Assembly (NCBI GenBank): GCA_045807945.1
Contig: JBJMGI010000056.1
Location: 4,358-68,357 of the forward strand
Length of the DNA stretch: 64,000 bases
Source of the DNA: CAVQGF01 sp045807945
GTDB taxonomy: Bacteria > Acidobacteriota > Terriglobia > Terriglobales > Acidobacteriaceae
Reading direction: 5' to 3'
Shown here: in pieces, positions 45,405-54,079 of the stretch
Layout: every line of letters starts with the position of its first letter
How positions within the stretch are numbered: the stretch's first letter is position 1
Notes under the pieces: generated by a model
The model's input: the letters and a program-made list of their open reading frames with translations, nothing else
What the model was told of the DNA's origin: nothing
Databases searched by the model: none
Made by a program: the position numbers and the translations under genes

Positions 45405-46501
45405 TGAACCGCCTGATCCCCGTAGCAATGGCCATCTTGCTAGTCGTTTTGGTCGCAGTGGCAAGCGTGTCGCCCAGCAAGATCAGTCCCGCGCGCACGC
45501 CCGAGTCGGCCGTACGCTCGTTCTTTGAGCAGGTAAAGAACCGCAACTGGTCGAGCGCATTCTCCTTCGTTTCGCCATCCAGCAACACCGACCAAGCTTC
45601 GTTGCAACGCGAGCTCGGTGGCAAGGACGGCAGCCTGCGGACCTACTCAACACTGCAGGAGGTTCAGACGAAGGTCCTGCACGAGAACGACACCGAAGCG
45701 TTGGTCCGCGCGAACCTGCAGTGGTCCACTGCTGTCGGCGCGTCGAACAGCTCCCGCGATATCAAGGTCGTAAAAGAAGACGGCAGTTGGAAGGTCTATT
45801 GGCCGACCGAGAAGCAGCCGAATCTTCCGCCGCAAGTGATCCCGGTGAACTATCTGCGCTGGGACATCATCCGCCGCGGCCCTGAAGAAGATTGGGGCGC
45901 ACAGAACGTGGAAGCGCCCAAGGTGCGCATCATTTCCATGAATGCCATTGAGCGCGACAATCGCACCATCGTGATGGGCGAGGTCGTGAACGAGGACACC
46001 GTGCCTGGCTTCGTCAGCGTAGGCGCGACTCTGCTCGGAGCAAACAACGAAACGCTTGGGGAGGAGTCGAGCTTCGACAAGATCTCGCACATTCTGCTGC
46101 CGAAGGAAGTTTCTCCATTCCGCATCGACTTCCCCGGCGTGAAGCTCGCAAACGTAAAGAACGTTCGCATGACCCCGAACTCGCTGCTCGTTCCCGCTTC
46201 CGCTGATCCTGTCATCGGTGTGCTGAACCAGCGGATCGAAAAAGACGCCCGCGGGCACAGCATGCTTCGCGGCGAACTGGTCAATCAGAGCGGGCAGACT
46301 GTGAACATTCCGCACGTCCTCGCAACCTATTACGACAACACCGGCAAGGTGATCTGGGTCGCCGACGCGTACGTTGACCGCGCGCTCGTCCCGCAGACTC
46401 CCGTGCCGTTTACCGCTGACCTGCGCGACGACGTTGCCGGGAATGTGCAGAACTATCGCGTCACCGTGAACCACTACTCGCTCGATAAAGGTGGGCTATA
46501 G
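45404..46501 (+). CDS. Exported protein with NTF2-like and FxLYD/Ig-like domains, function unknown
   Basis: 365 residues. A signal anchor (about 3-25) precedes an NTF2-like domain (about 35-130, TPESAVRSFFEQVKNRNW...SWKVYW). Two beta-sandwich repeats follow (about 165-260 and 275-362), each with a GEVVNEDTVPGFV- or RGELVNQSGQTVN-type strand, similar to FxLYD domains. There are no catalytic-looking residues. It starts in a TAATG overlap with the membrane GT-C-like gene, so the two are translationally coupled. It likely works at the outer face of the inner membrane. Domain calls are by eye. Confidence 0.75.
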   Translation: MNRLIPVAMAILLVVLVAVASVSPSKISPARTPESAVRSFFEQVKNRNWSSAFSFVSPSSNTDQASLQRELGGKDGSLRTYSTLQEVQTKVLHENDTEALVRANLQWSTAVGASNSSRDIKVVKEDGSWKVYWPTEKQPNLPPQVIPVNYLRWDIIRRGPEEDWGAQNVEAPKVRIISMNAIERDNRTIVMGEVVNEDTVPGFVSVGATLLGANNETLGEESSFDKISHILLPKEVSPFRIDFPGVKLANVKNVRMTPNSLLVPASADPVIGVLNQRIEKDARGHSMLRGELVNQSGQTVNIPHVLATYYDNTGKVIWVADAYVDRALVPQTPVPFTADLRDDVAGNVQNYRVTVNHYSLDKGGL

Positions 46502-46503
46502 CG

Positions 46504-47421
46504 ATGAATCGCAGCTTCCTTCATGGACGAAGGTCATCCCGAGCGAGCGCCAGCGCACGCGAGCGCAAGTCGAAAAATCTGTATTTGGTGCTTCTCACGA
46601 TCGCGATTGCTATCGCTACCTGCGGCAAAGCCTTCGCCGCGGATCTAAAAGCTCCCAAGCAAGCTACCGCAGGTGAAGGCATCACCATCACCGCGGGCGA
46701 CGGCGGTGAGCTTCTACTGTTCGGCCCCGGTGGAGCAAGCAAGCGCAAAGTCTCCGCGGGCGACGTGCAGATCGCTGGAGAAGACGTCCGCGCCGCAGGG
46801 CGTTATGTCGCCGTCCTCGACCAAGCCACTGCGGAGTTCTACGTCACCGCAGCCAAGCCGAGTACAGTGAACTTCCTCGCGCGACCGTCGCGCGTGCCGG
46901 TCTCGCGTCCGGACGCCATCAGCGGCGTAGCTTTCGTCTTCGACGATTTTCAGAACCTTGTTCTCAAGCCGACGCCGGTGAAGTTCGATCTCACCGTCAA
47001 AGAAAACGCGCCGACCACGCGCACGGTTGAGAGCAAAGAAGGCATTGCCTTCACACGTCTGCCTTCGGCCAGCAAAGAAGGCGCCGCGCAGTTCGTGGCG
47101 TCTGTCGGAGGCGGCACACCCGTTCGCCGCGTCGTGCAGCAGGTCGCGTCCGACGCTTGCAACCTGCGCATGAAGGCGCAGAAGACGGATAAATCCATCA
47201 TCGTCGAAACCGATCCGATCAAAGACTGCTCCGGGAACGCTGTGCCTGATGGCACCATCGTCACCTTCATTGAGGTCACCGATAAAGGACGGAGCACGGT
47301 GGACGCGCGGATCAAGCGGGGCACTGCGCGCGCCGAGTTGCCGCTTGCATCCAGCGGCACCATCTCAGTCGCATCCGGCGTAGTTACTGGCAACGAACTC
47401 CACCTGGGAGGTGGGCAATGA
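46504..47421 (+). CDS. Exported beta-rich protein, function unknown
   Basis: 305 residues. A basic N-terminus and signal sequence (hydrophobic about 27-40, ending KAFAAD) are followed by beta-strand-rich repeats similar to bacterial Ig-like folds (SRPDAISGVAFVFDDFQNLVLKP and IVTFIEVTDKGRSTVDARI are such strands). Two cysteines (about C214 and C238) may pair. It lies three bases downstream of the FxLYD-type gene and overlaps the next gene by four bases (ATGA). No family named. Confidence 0.72.
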   Translation: MNRSFLHGRRSSRASASARERKSKNLYLVLLTIAIAIATCGKAFAADLKAPKQATAGEGITITAGDGGELLLFGPGGASKRKVSAGDVQIAGEDVRAAGRYVAVLDQATAEFYVTAAKPSTVNFLARPSRVPVSRPDAISGVAFVFDDFQNLVLKPTPVKFDLTVKENAPTTRTVESKEGIAFTRLPSASKEGAAQFVASVGGGTPVRRVVQQVASDACNLRMKAQKTDKSIIVETDPIKDCSGNAVPDGTIVTFIEVTDKGRSTVDARIKRGTARAELPLASSGTISVASGVVTGNELHLGGGQ

Positions 47422-47921
47422 AAAACTGGTTACCTATCGTTCTGCTTGCGTTGCTCACTCTGGTGTACGCGGCCGACAGGAACAGTGGCCCGGCTGTTGA
47501 GCTGAACGCCAGTGCCGCGCAGCCGCGCCAGGTAGAAGACGTCACTGAGAAGGCGATCACGCGCGATTATGCGAATGCCTGGAAGGTGATGGAGACGGCT
47601 CTGAGCGAGAACCGCACCGACCAGCTCGGCAGCGGCTTCGCCGGCGTCGCACAAGATAAGCTTGAGAAGCGCATCGAAGGACAACGTGCGTCGAACCTCA
47701 AGGTTCGCATTGTCGATCACGGCCACAAGCTCGACGCTATTTTCTATTCGCCGGAAGGCTCGGCTCTTCAGGTGCGTGACACCGCGCAGCTCGAGATCGA
47801 ATATCTGAACGGGAACTCGGTCGTGCACCGGGAGCAGGTCACCCAAAAGTATCTCGCGCTGCTCACGGTAGGTGAGGATCGCTGGAAGGTGCGGGTGCTG
47901 GAAGAAGAGCCGAAGTCTTAG
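47418..47921 (+). CDS. Exported protein resembling the ARC6 IMS/NTF2-like fold
   Basis: 167 residues. A signal sequence (1-18) is followed by KAITRDYANAWKVMETALSENRTDQL, then strands ending in YLALLTVGEDRWKVRVLEEEPKS. This helix-then-sheet layout is that of NTF2-like/IMS domains; no catalytic residues are recognised. It is the last gene of the plus-strand operon; its final four bases overlap the stop region of convergent prmC. No terminator is visible between them. Confidence 0.7.
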   Translation: MKNWLPIVLLALLTLVYAADRNSGPAVELNASAAQPRQVEDVTEKAITRDYANAWKVMETALSENRTDQLGSGFAGVAQDKLEKRIEGQRASNLKVRIVDHGHKLDAIFYSPEGSALQVRDTAQLEIEYLNGNSVVHREQVTQKYLALLTVGEDRWKVRVLEEEPKS

Positions 47922-48757
47922 GGGCGCTTTGCAACGGCTACTCTCGGGACCCCCTGCAAGTCCGGCCTGATCTGAACCTCCGACCATCCGCGCAATAGAT
48001 CCCGGATCGGCTCCTCGATCGAGTATCCGATCTCCATCACCAGCCAGCCACCCGGACGCAGCGCTTGCATTGCCTGCGGAATCAGACGTTCGTACATCTC
48101 CAGGCCTGTAGGCCCGCCAAACACGGCAACATCCGGCTCCCAATCGCGTACGATCTGTTGAACCTTTTCCGGCTCATTTTTGCCAACATATGGCGGATTG
48201 CTGACGACCAGGTCGTAGCTGCCAGCCTTCCCGCCGCCAAGCAAGTCGCTTTGCGCGAATTGCACGCGATCTAAGCCGAGCCGGTCGGCATTGTCGCGCG
48301 CGATAGCAAGCGCGACTTCAGAGATGTCGCTGGCATGGATCTCCCGATCGGGTAGCTCTTTCGCGAGCGCGAGAGCGATGCAGCCGGAGCCGGTTCCTAC
48401 GTCGATGATCGTCTTTATCGCGGAATCGGCGCGCGCGAGCTCCAGCGCCGCTTCCACAGAATGCTCCGTCTCCGGGCGCGGTATGAGGACGGCTTCGCTT
48501 ACGAGAAAATCCATTCCCCAAAATTCCTGATGTCCGGTGATGTACTGGGTAGGTTTGCCGCTTGCGCGCTCGTGAACGAAGCTGTGGTACTCGTTCATCT
48601 CGTCAGCAGTGAGCACGCGCTCAGGATGAGCATAGAGATGAGCGCGGTCGCACTCGAGAGCGTGCATCAGCAGGACCTCCGCCGCGAGGCGCGGCGAACC
48701 AACATCCCGCGAGGTCAGGACGCCAACAGCGTGCTCAAGCGCAGTCTTTAGGTCCAT
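47918..48757 (-). CDS. prmC: Release factor glutamine methyltransferase
   Basis: 279 residues. Methylates the Gln of the GGQ motif in release factors RF1 and RF2 using SAM. Seen are IDVGTGSGCIALALAKELP (SAM loop) and LVVSNPPYVGKNE with the N-P-P-Y substrate motif. It follows prfA, its own substrate's gene, ten bases downstream, the usual bacterial order. ATG 48757 begins the normal N-terminus; the frame is open 13 codons further into prfA. A small hairpin (AGCGC-GTAA-GCGCT) spans the prfA stop just upstream. Confidence 0.94.
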   Translation of the reverse strand: MDLKTALEHAVGVLTSRDVGSPRLAAEVLLMHALECDRAHLYAHPERVLTADEMNEYHSFVHERASGKPTQYITGHQEFWGMDFLVSEAVLIPRPETEHSVEAALELARADSAIKTIIDVGTGSGCIALALAKELPDREIHASDISEVALAIARDNADRLGLDRVQFAQSDLLGGGKAGSYDLVVSNPPYVGKNEPEKVQQIVRDWEPDVAVFGGPTGLEMYERLIPQAMQALRPGGWLVMEIGYSIEEPIRDLLRGWSEVQIRPDLQGVPRVAVAKRP

Positions 48758-48767
48758 GTGAGAGCGC

Positions 48768-49850
<1,083 letters not shown>

Positions 49851-49866
49851 GTGTTTGGGCTGCCAG

Positions 49867-49894
49867 CTCATAGCTGTCAGCGCTCAGCCTTTCA
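49867..49894. repeat. Degenerate heptamer array upstream of prfA
   Basis: Units CTCATAG, CTGTCAG, CGCTCAG, CCTTTCA in 7-base phase. It lies just 5' of prfA and is partly complementary to the second array at 49951-49985, with which it could form an imperfect 21-base stem. Confidence 0.6.
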
Positions 49895-49950
49895 AGATTT
49901 TATTGCGGAAGCGAAAAATCAGCGCAGAAGGGCGCTAATGCAAGCTTTTC

Positions 49951-49985
49951 CTGATAGCTGAAGCCTCATGGCTGAAAGCTGCGGT
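49951..49985. repeat. Degenerate heptamer array downstream of the DUF1385 gene
   Basis: Units CTGATAG, CTGAAGC, CTCATGG, CTGAAAG, CTGCGGT in 7-base phase, touching the stop of the 49985-50980 gene. It is inverted relative to the array at 49867-49894. The 134-base spacer between the two genes holds no coding sequence. Confidence 0.6.
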
Positions 49986-50980
49986 CACGCGATCACCAAC
50001 TGTCCACCGCGCTGCTTTTCAAGCTGCATCGCTTGATCAAGCGCGTGAATGGCACATTCCACCTGCGAGTCGTCGCAGGGCTGGGTAGTGATGCGTTGCA
50101 GCCAGAGTCCGGGCTTGGTCATCAGTGCGAAGAGGGACTTGCCGTGCTTAGCAGCGAAGCGGATGACTTCGTAGCTCACGCCCGCGATCACCGGCAGCAG
50201 CGCGATGCGGATCGCGAAGCGTGCCCAGAACGTTTGCACGGGGAAGAGCATGTAGATGCACATCGAGATGATCATCACCGTCATGAGGAAGCTGGTTCCG
50301 CAGCGGGGATGGAACGTGGAATACTTCTGCGCCTCAGCGATGGCAATGGGCGATTCTTTGTCGGCACGGTCTTCGAAGGCGAATACCGTCTTGTGCTCGG
50401 CGCCGTGGAACTGGAAGACGCGGCGGATATCTTTCATCCTCGAGACCAGAAACATGAACAGCAGGAAGATTACGATCCGAATGATGCCGTCGAGCAGGTT
50501 GAAGGCGAATGATCCCCCGAAGATCGGGTTCACTTTCTTCAATTCGGTCGCGGCGAGTAGCGGAAGCAATTTATAAGCGAAAATGAAAAATCCGAACGAG
50601 ATGATGATGTTGACCGCGAGCATCCAATTGCTGATCTCGAGCTTTTCTTCCGGCTTCTGATTGGGATCATCCAGCGCGGTATTAGCGGAAAACTTCAACG
50701 CGCGTATGCCGAGGCTGGTGGCATGCACCAGGGTGGCAACACCGCGGACTACCGGCCAGCCCAGCCAGGGATGCTTTTCAGAGATCTTTTCCAGCGGCTC
50801 GCGGTAGCTGGTGATGGTCCCGTCAGGCTTGCGGACAGAAATGGCCCACGCGTGCGGCGAGCGCATCATTACGCCTTCAAGTACGGCCTGGCCGCCCACA
50901 AGCGTCTCCTCACCGCTCTCGAGTGCCGGGAGCAGCTGCAAGGTGACCAAAAACCGCCATATTTGACGCAAATAGTTCAT
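49985..50980 (-). CDS. DUF1385-family membrane protein
   Basis: 331 residues. The family mark GGQAVLEGVMMRSP lies near residue 30. About four to five membrane helices sit in the central part. FHGAEHKTVFAFED and STFHPRCGTSFLM are further conserved blocks (H, E, H and R residues that may bind a metal). The protein's function is not established; in Firmicutes and others it is encoded next to prfA, as here. ATG 50980 is 45 bases downstream of a TGC-TAAAAT element. Confidence 0.9.
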   Translation of the reverse strand: MNYLRQIWRFLVTLQLLPALESGEETLVGGQAVLEGVMMRSPHAWAISVRKPDGTITSYREPLEKISEKHPWLGWPVVRGVATLVHATSLGIRALKFSANTALDDPNQKPEEKLEISNWMLAVNIIISFGFFIFAYKLLPLLAATELKKVNPIFGGSFAFNLLDGIIRIVIFLLFMFLVSRMKDIRRVFQFHGAEHKTVFAFEDRADKESPIAIAEAQKYSTFHPRCGTSFLMTVMIISMCIYMLFPVQTFWARFAIRIALLPVIAGVSYEVIRFAAKHGKSLFALMTKPGLWLQRITTQPCDDSQVECAIHALDQAMQLEKQRGGQLVIA

Positions 50981-51027
50981 CGTGTAATTAGATGTTTTCC
51001 GGGCCCCGGTGGGTGCGAGACATACCC

Positions 51028-51036
51028 ATTTTAGCA
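51028..51036 (-). promoter_or_regulatory. Candidate extended -10 promoter for DUF1385-prfA-prmC
   Basis: Minus-strand TGC-TAAAAT about 48 bases before the DUF1385 ATG. It has the same form as the elements before purM and actA. No clear -35. Confidence 0.4.
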
Positions 51037-51049
51037 GTTTAGGCGCTGT

Positions 51050-51970
51050 TTACCGCGGTTGTTGCCGCCTGTCCGGCACGACCACGCACCCGTGCTCCAC
51101 GTCACATACCACGTGCTCAAACTGGATTGTCGTGTGCTGGATGCTGAACTGCTGCCGCAGCCTCTGCTGCACCTCGCGCAGAATGCGTTCGCTGACCGAC
51201 GGCGGAATGTCTTCAATGCGGATATGGCAAGACAGGGCGTGTGAGTCTGACCCTAGGCTCCATATGTGCAGGTCGTGCACTTCGCGGACACCTTCGATTT
51301 TGAGCACTTCCGCCGCGACCCGCTCTACCTTCATCCCACGCGGCGTGCCCTCGAGCAGGATGTTGAGCGTCTCCCGGATGATCCCGAATGACGACCACAG
51401 GATCAGCGCGCCGATACCGAAGGAAAGCGCCGGGTCGATCCAGGTTTTACCGGTCGTAAGGATGGCCCAGCCGCCCAGGATTACCGCCGCGGTCGAAAAC
51501 GTATCGCCCAGCATGTGCAGCAGCGCGCTCCGCATGTTGACGTCGCTTCCCGACCGATGCAGAAAAAAAGCGATCGCCCCGTTCATCGCGACGCCCACTG
51601 CAGCCACAGCCATCATCAGCGGTGCCCGCACCGGTGCAGGGTTGATAAGCCGCTGCCATGCTTCGTAGAAGATCAATCCGGCGATCACGACCAGCGCCGC
51701 AGCGTTCACGAACGCCGCTAGCACGCCCGCGCGCTGATATCCGAAAGTCTTGTGCGGGTTCGGCGGACGCGATTGCAGATACACCGCCCCCAGCGATAAG
51801 GCGAGCGCCAGAAAGTCCGAGACGTTATGACCGGCCTCGGAGAGCAGCGCGAGCGAATGCGCGCTGATTCCGGCAACCACCGTGAGCACGATGTATCCCA
51901 GTGTGAGCAGCAAGGCAAATTGCAGCACGCCAGCGGGATTGCGGCCCTCGGAGTGGGAGTGCACATGCAT
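51050..51970 (-). CDS. Cation diffusion facilitator (CzcD/ZitB-like)
   Basis: 306 residues. A short His-rich N-terminus (MHVHSHSE) is followed by six membrane helices and a C-terminal metallochaperone-like domain. Transport-site residues are H48-x3-D52 (SEAGHNVSDFL) in helix 2 and H-x3-D in HMLGDTFS of helix 5. The C-terminal domain has HDLHIWSLGSDSHALSCHI. It should export Zn, Co or Cd by proton antiport; which metal is not readable. The start is preceded by a heptamer repeat and not by a Shine-Dalgarno. Confidence 0.92.
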   Translation of the reverse strand: MHVHSHSEGRNPAGVLQFALLLTLGYIVLTVVAGISAHSLALLSEAGHNVSDFLALALSLGAVYLQSRPPNPHKTFGYQRAGVLAAFVNAAALVVIAGLIFYEAWQRLINPAPVRAPLMMAVAAVGVAMNGAIAFFLHRSGSDVNMRSALLHMLGDTFSTAAVILGGWAILTTGKTWIDPALSFGIGALILWSSFGIIRETLNILLEGTPRGMKVERVAAEVLKIEGVREVHDLHIWSLGSDSHALSCHIRIEDIPPSVSERILREVQQRLRQQFSIQHTTIQFEHVVCDVEHGCVVVPDRRQQPR

Positions 51971-51972
51971 CG

Positions 51973-51990
51973 CGAGATACGAGATACGAG
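51973..51990. repeat. Heptamer tandem repeat before the CDF gene
   Basis: CGAGATA, CGAGATA, CGAG: 2.6 perfect units starting three bases from the CDF start codon (which reads on the opposite strand). It stands in the ribosome-binding region of that gene. Confidence 0.75.
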
Positions 51991-52270
51991 TTTAGCAGCG
52001 TTTTCCGGACGACTCTGCGCATTGGCGTATGTATCGCCACAGCCAACATTGGAATCCGGGTACTCAGAATCGAGCAGGAGGTACTCTCGATTTCGGGTAA
52101 AAGCGCCGCCTTAGAAAAGAAGTGCCTGCTAAATCCAGCTACTCTCAACGCTTTTGCCTGTCATCCGGCAGCTCTGGCGCGGCACGACGCGTGCAGCCAA
52201 AAGAGGTGTATTCGTCCCCTTTCATAGCACCGTCGCTTCATCGTAGCTGGCCCTACATCAAGGAGGATCC
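51991..52270. other. Divergent intergenic region between the CDF and BON genes
   Basis: 280 bases without an open frame of coding character. It holds an inverted repeat AATCGAG / CTCGATT (52068-52092, 11-base loop containing AGGAGG) and the AAGGAGGA Shine-Dalgarno of the BON gene at the right edge. Promoters for both genes must lie here; no clear -35/-10 pair is visible. Confidence 0.5.
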
Positions 52271-53419
52271 ATGAAGAAGAACCTATTGTTGGCGTTCGCA
52301 TTCGCCCTTACCGGCACATTTGCCCTTGCGCAGGAGAGCACCACACCAAAAGATCCCGCACAACAGAACGACCCGGCAGCGCAGACCAAACCAGACGATA
52401 AGAGCAACACGCCGGCGCAGGATACGACCGGCGCGCAATCCAGAAACACGGAATCCGACAGCAAGACGGCCGACTCCAGCAGCAAGGACGCAGCGGAAGG
52501 TCAATCCAAAATCGAAGGTCAATCCAAAACCAAGGCCAGCAACCACGCCCTGACCCAGCAACTGCACGACAAGTTTGCCGCTGATCCGGCACTCGCAAAC
52601 GTCAGGTTTCACGTCAGCAAAGGCGTAGTCACGCTGGTCGGAAAAGTCGATTCCGCCGAGCAAGTGACGCATGCGAAAGAAGTCGCCATGTCGGTGGACG
52701 GAGTGAAAACCGTTCACAATCGGCTGAAAGTAGCGAGCACGAGCGCTGCGGCAGCTTCCGACACGCACGCTGACACCACCGCCGAGCAGAAGGGCACCAC
52801 GCCGGACTTGAAGCCGAACGTCGCAGGAAACCAAGGAGTGGAAAATAACTCCACAGGTTCGCCGGGCAAAGATGCCTCAAGCACGAACCCGCAGATCGCA
52901 GCCGGCGGTAACAACAGCACCACGCCAACAACGAACGCCAGCGGCGGCACAGTTCCTAGCAACTCGGGCAGCATCGCAGGCAATACCGCGGCTGCGAGCG
53001 GAACGCAGAGCGGCACGCTTCCGGCGGGAGATCAGAGCGCCTCATCTTTCAACAATGACAGCGCGTCTCTGCAGAGCACGATCCAAGACAAGCTAAAGAG
53101 CGAGCCTATGCTCTCGAGCAGCAGCGTCAATGTGAACGTGACCGATGCGACCATCGAGCTTTCCGGGACGGTTGCGACCGGCAAAGAGAAGCAGACCGCC
53201 GAGCGCATCGCGCAGTCGTACGCGGGAAATCGCAAATTGGTGAATCGCATCACGGTAAGCGGCGGCAATGGCAACAGCTCGTCCTCGAGCAGTGGCCAGG
53301 CCACGCCGGTGCAGCCCGACAAGTCCGCGCCGACCAGCGCGAATCCGAGCTCGACCAATGGCAATCCGCCAACGAACCAAACCCCGGCGACTCCGGAGCA
53401 ATCCACGCAGCCTAAATAA
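52271..53419 (+). CDS. Secreted protein with two BON domains
   Basis: 382 residues. Signal peptide (1-20, ending FALAQ). A hydrophilic low-complexity stretch (Asp, Ser, Lys, Gln, Thr) leads to a first BON domain (about 95-160, LTQQLHDKFAADPALANVRFHVSKGVVTLVGKV). A Ser/Asn/Gly/Thr linker of about 105 residues follows, then a second BON domain (about 273-332, IQDKLKSEPMLSSSSVNVNVTDATIELSGTV) and a Pro/Thr/Gln tail. BON domains bind phospholipid or peptidoglycan-associated partners in osmoprotective proteins such as OsmY. It is probably periplasmic. AAGGAGGA just before the ATG is the strongest Shine-Dalgarno in this part; a terminator follows. Confidence 0.88.
   Translation: MKKNLLLAFAFALTGTFALAQESTTPKDPAQQNDPAAQTKPDDKSNTPAQDTTGAQSRNTESDSKTADSSSKDAAEGQSKIEGQSKTKASNHALTQQLHDKFAADPALANVRFHVSKGVVTLVGKVDSAEQVTHAKEVAMSVDGVKTVHNRLKVASTSAAAASDTHADTTAEQKGTTPDLKPNVAGNQGVENNSTGSPGKDASSTNPQIAAGGNNSTTPTTNASGGTVPSNSGSIAGNTAAASGTQSGTLPAGDQSASSFNNDSASLQSTIQDKLKSEPMLSSSSVNVNVTDATIELSGTVATGKEKQTAERIAQSYAGNRKLVNRITVSGGNGNSSSSSSGQATPVQPDKSAPTSANPSSTNGNPPTNQTPATPEQSTQPK
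52496..52531 (+). repeat. In-frame 18-base tandem duplication in the BON gene
   Basis: Two copies of an 18-base unit starting GAAGGTCAATCC, differing only near the end. They encode E-G-Q-S-K-I and E-G-Q-S-K-T in the linker before the first BON domain. Confidence 0.85.
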
Positions 53420-53439
53420 GGTGCTCGCGTCGGCTTCAC

Positions 53440-53466
53440 AGGGCGGCCCTTGCGGCCGTCCTTTTT
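53440..53466 (+). terminator. Intrinsic terminator after the BON-domain gene
   Basis: Nine-base stem AGGGCGGCC / GGCCGTCCT (one G-T pair) with loop CTTGC, followed by TTTTT. It ends 42 bases before the ogt start. Confidence 0.8.
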
Positions 53467-53507
53467 GTGTGCACCGCCGCCGTCTGTGCGCTGTCGCAAG
53501 CAGCGGT

Positions 53508-54077
53508 ATGATTACCGCCATGGAAACCCTCTACTACTCGCGCATGGAGTCGCCGGCCGGCCCGCTGCTGATCGCGATGTCGGAGAAAGGGCTGGTCGCG
53601 CTCGAGTTCGATCGCGGCCAGGATCTGCGGAAGAAAGAATCAGTGCAGTGGGTGGAATCGGAAGAGCGCACCGCCCAAGTCCGGCGCGAACTCGAGGAAT
53701 ATTTCGCCGGCAAGCGCAAGGAGTTCACGTTCGCGCTCGACCTTCGCGGAACGGAATTCCAGAAGCGCTGCTGGGAGGCGCTACTCGCCATCCCGTATGG
53801 CGAAACTCGCAGCTATGCCGACCAGGCGCGCACGGTCGGCTCACCAAATGGATTCCGGGCCGTCGGAATGGCGAACGGAGATAATCCCATCGCCATCGTG
53901 GTGCCGTGCCATCGCGTGATCACCTCCGATGGAAAGCTTGGCGGCTACGGTGGTGGGCTTGATCTCAAAGAGAAGCTGCTGAAGCTCGAAGGCGCCGAGT
54001 GGCCGAAGCAAGCTCGCCTGCGGCTTGGCGACATTCCAACAGTAGGCTGCCGTGGCGAGGTCCCGAAAGGTACGTAG
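53508..54077 (+). CDS. ogt: Methylated-DNA--protein-cysteine methyltransferase
   Basis: 189 residues. Repairs O6-methylguanine by moving the methyl group to its own cysteine, C134 in IVVPCHRVITSDG. FQKRCWEALLAIPYGETRSYADQA is the helix-turn-helix/Arg-finger region. A C-terminal tail of about 25 residues extends beyond the usual end. Start at ATG 53508; an ATG four codons later (53520) is equally possible. Neither has a clear Shine-Dalgarno. The frame is open far upstream in the BON gene but without coding character. Confidence 0.93.
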   Translation: MITAMETLYYSRMESPAGPLLIAMSEKGLVALEFDRGQDLRKKESVQWVESEERTAQVRRELEEYFAGKRKEFTFALDLRGTEFQKRCWEALLAIPYGETRSYADQARTVGSPNGFRAVGMANGDNPIAIVVPCHRVITSDGKLGGYGGGLDLKEKLLKLEGAEWPKQARLRLGDIPTVGCRGEVPKGT

Positions 54078-54079
54078 AA

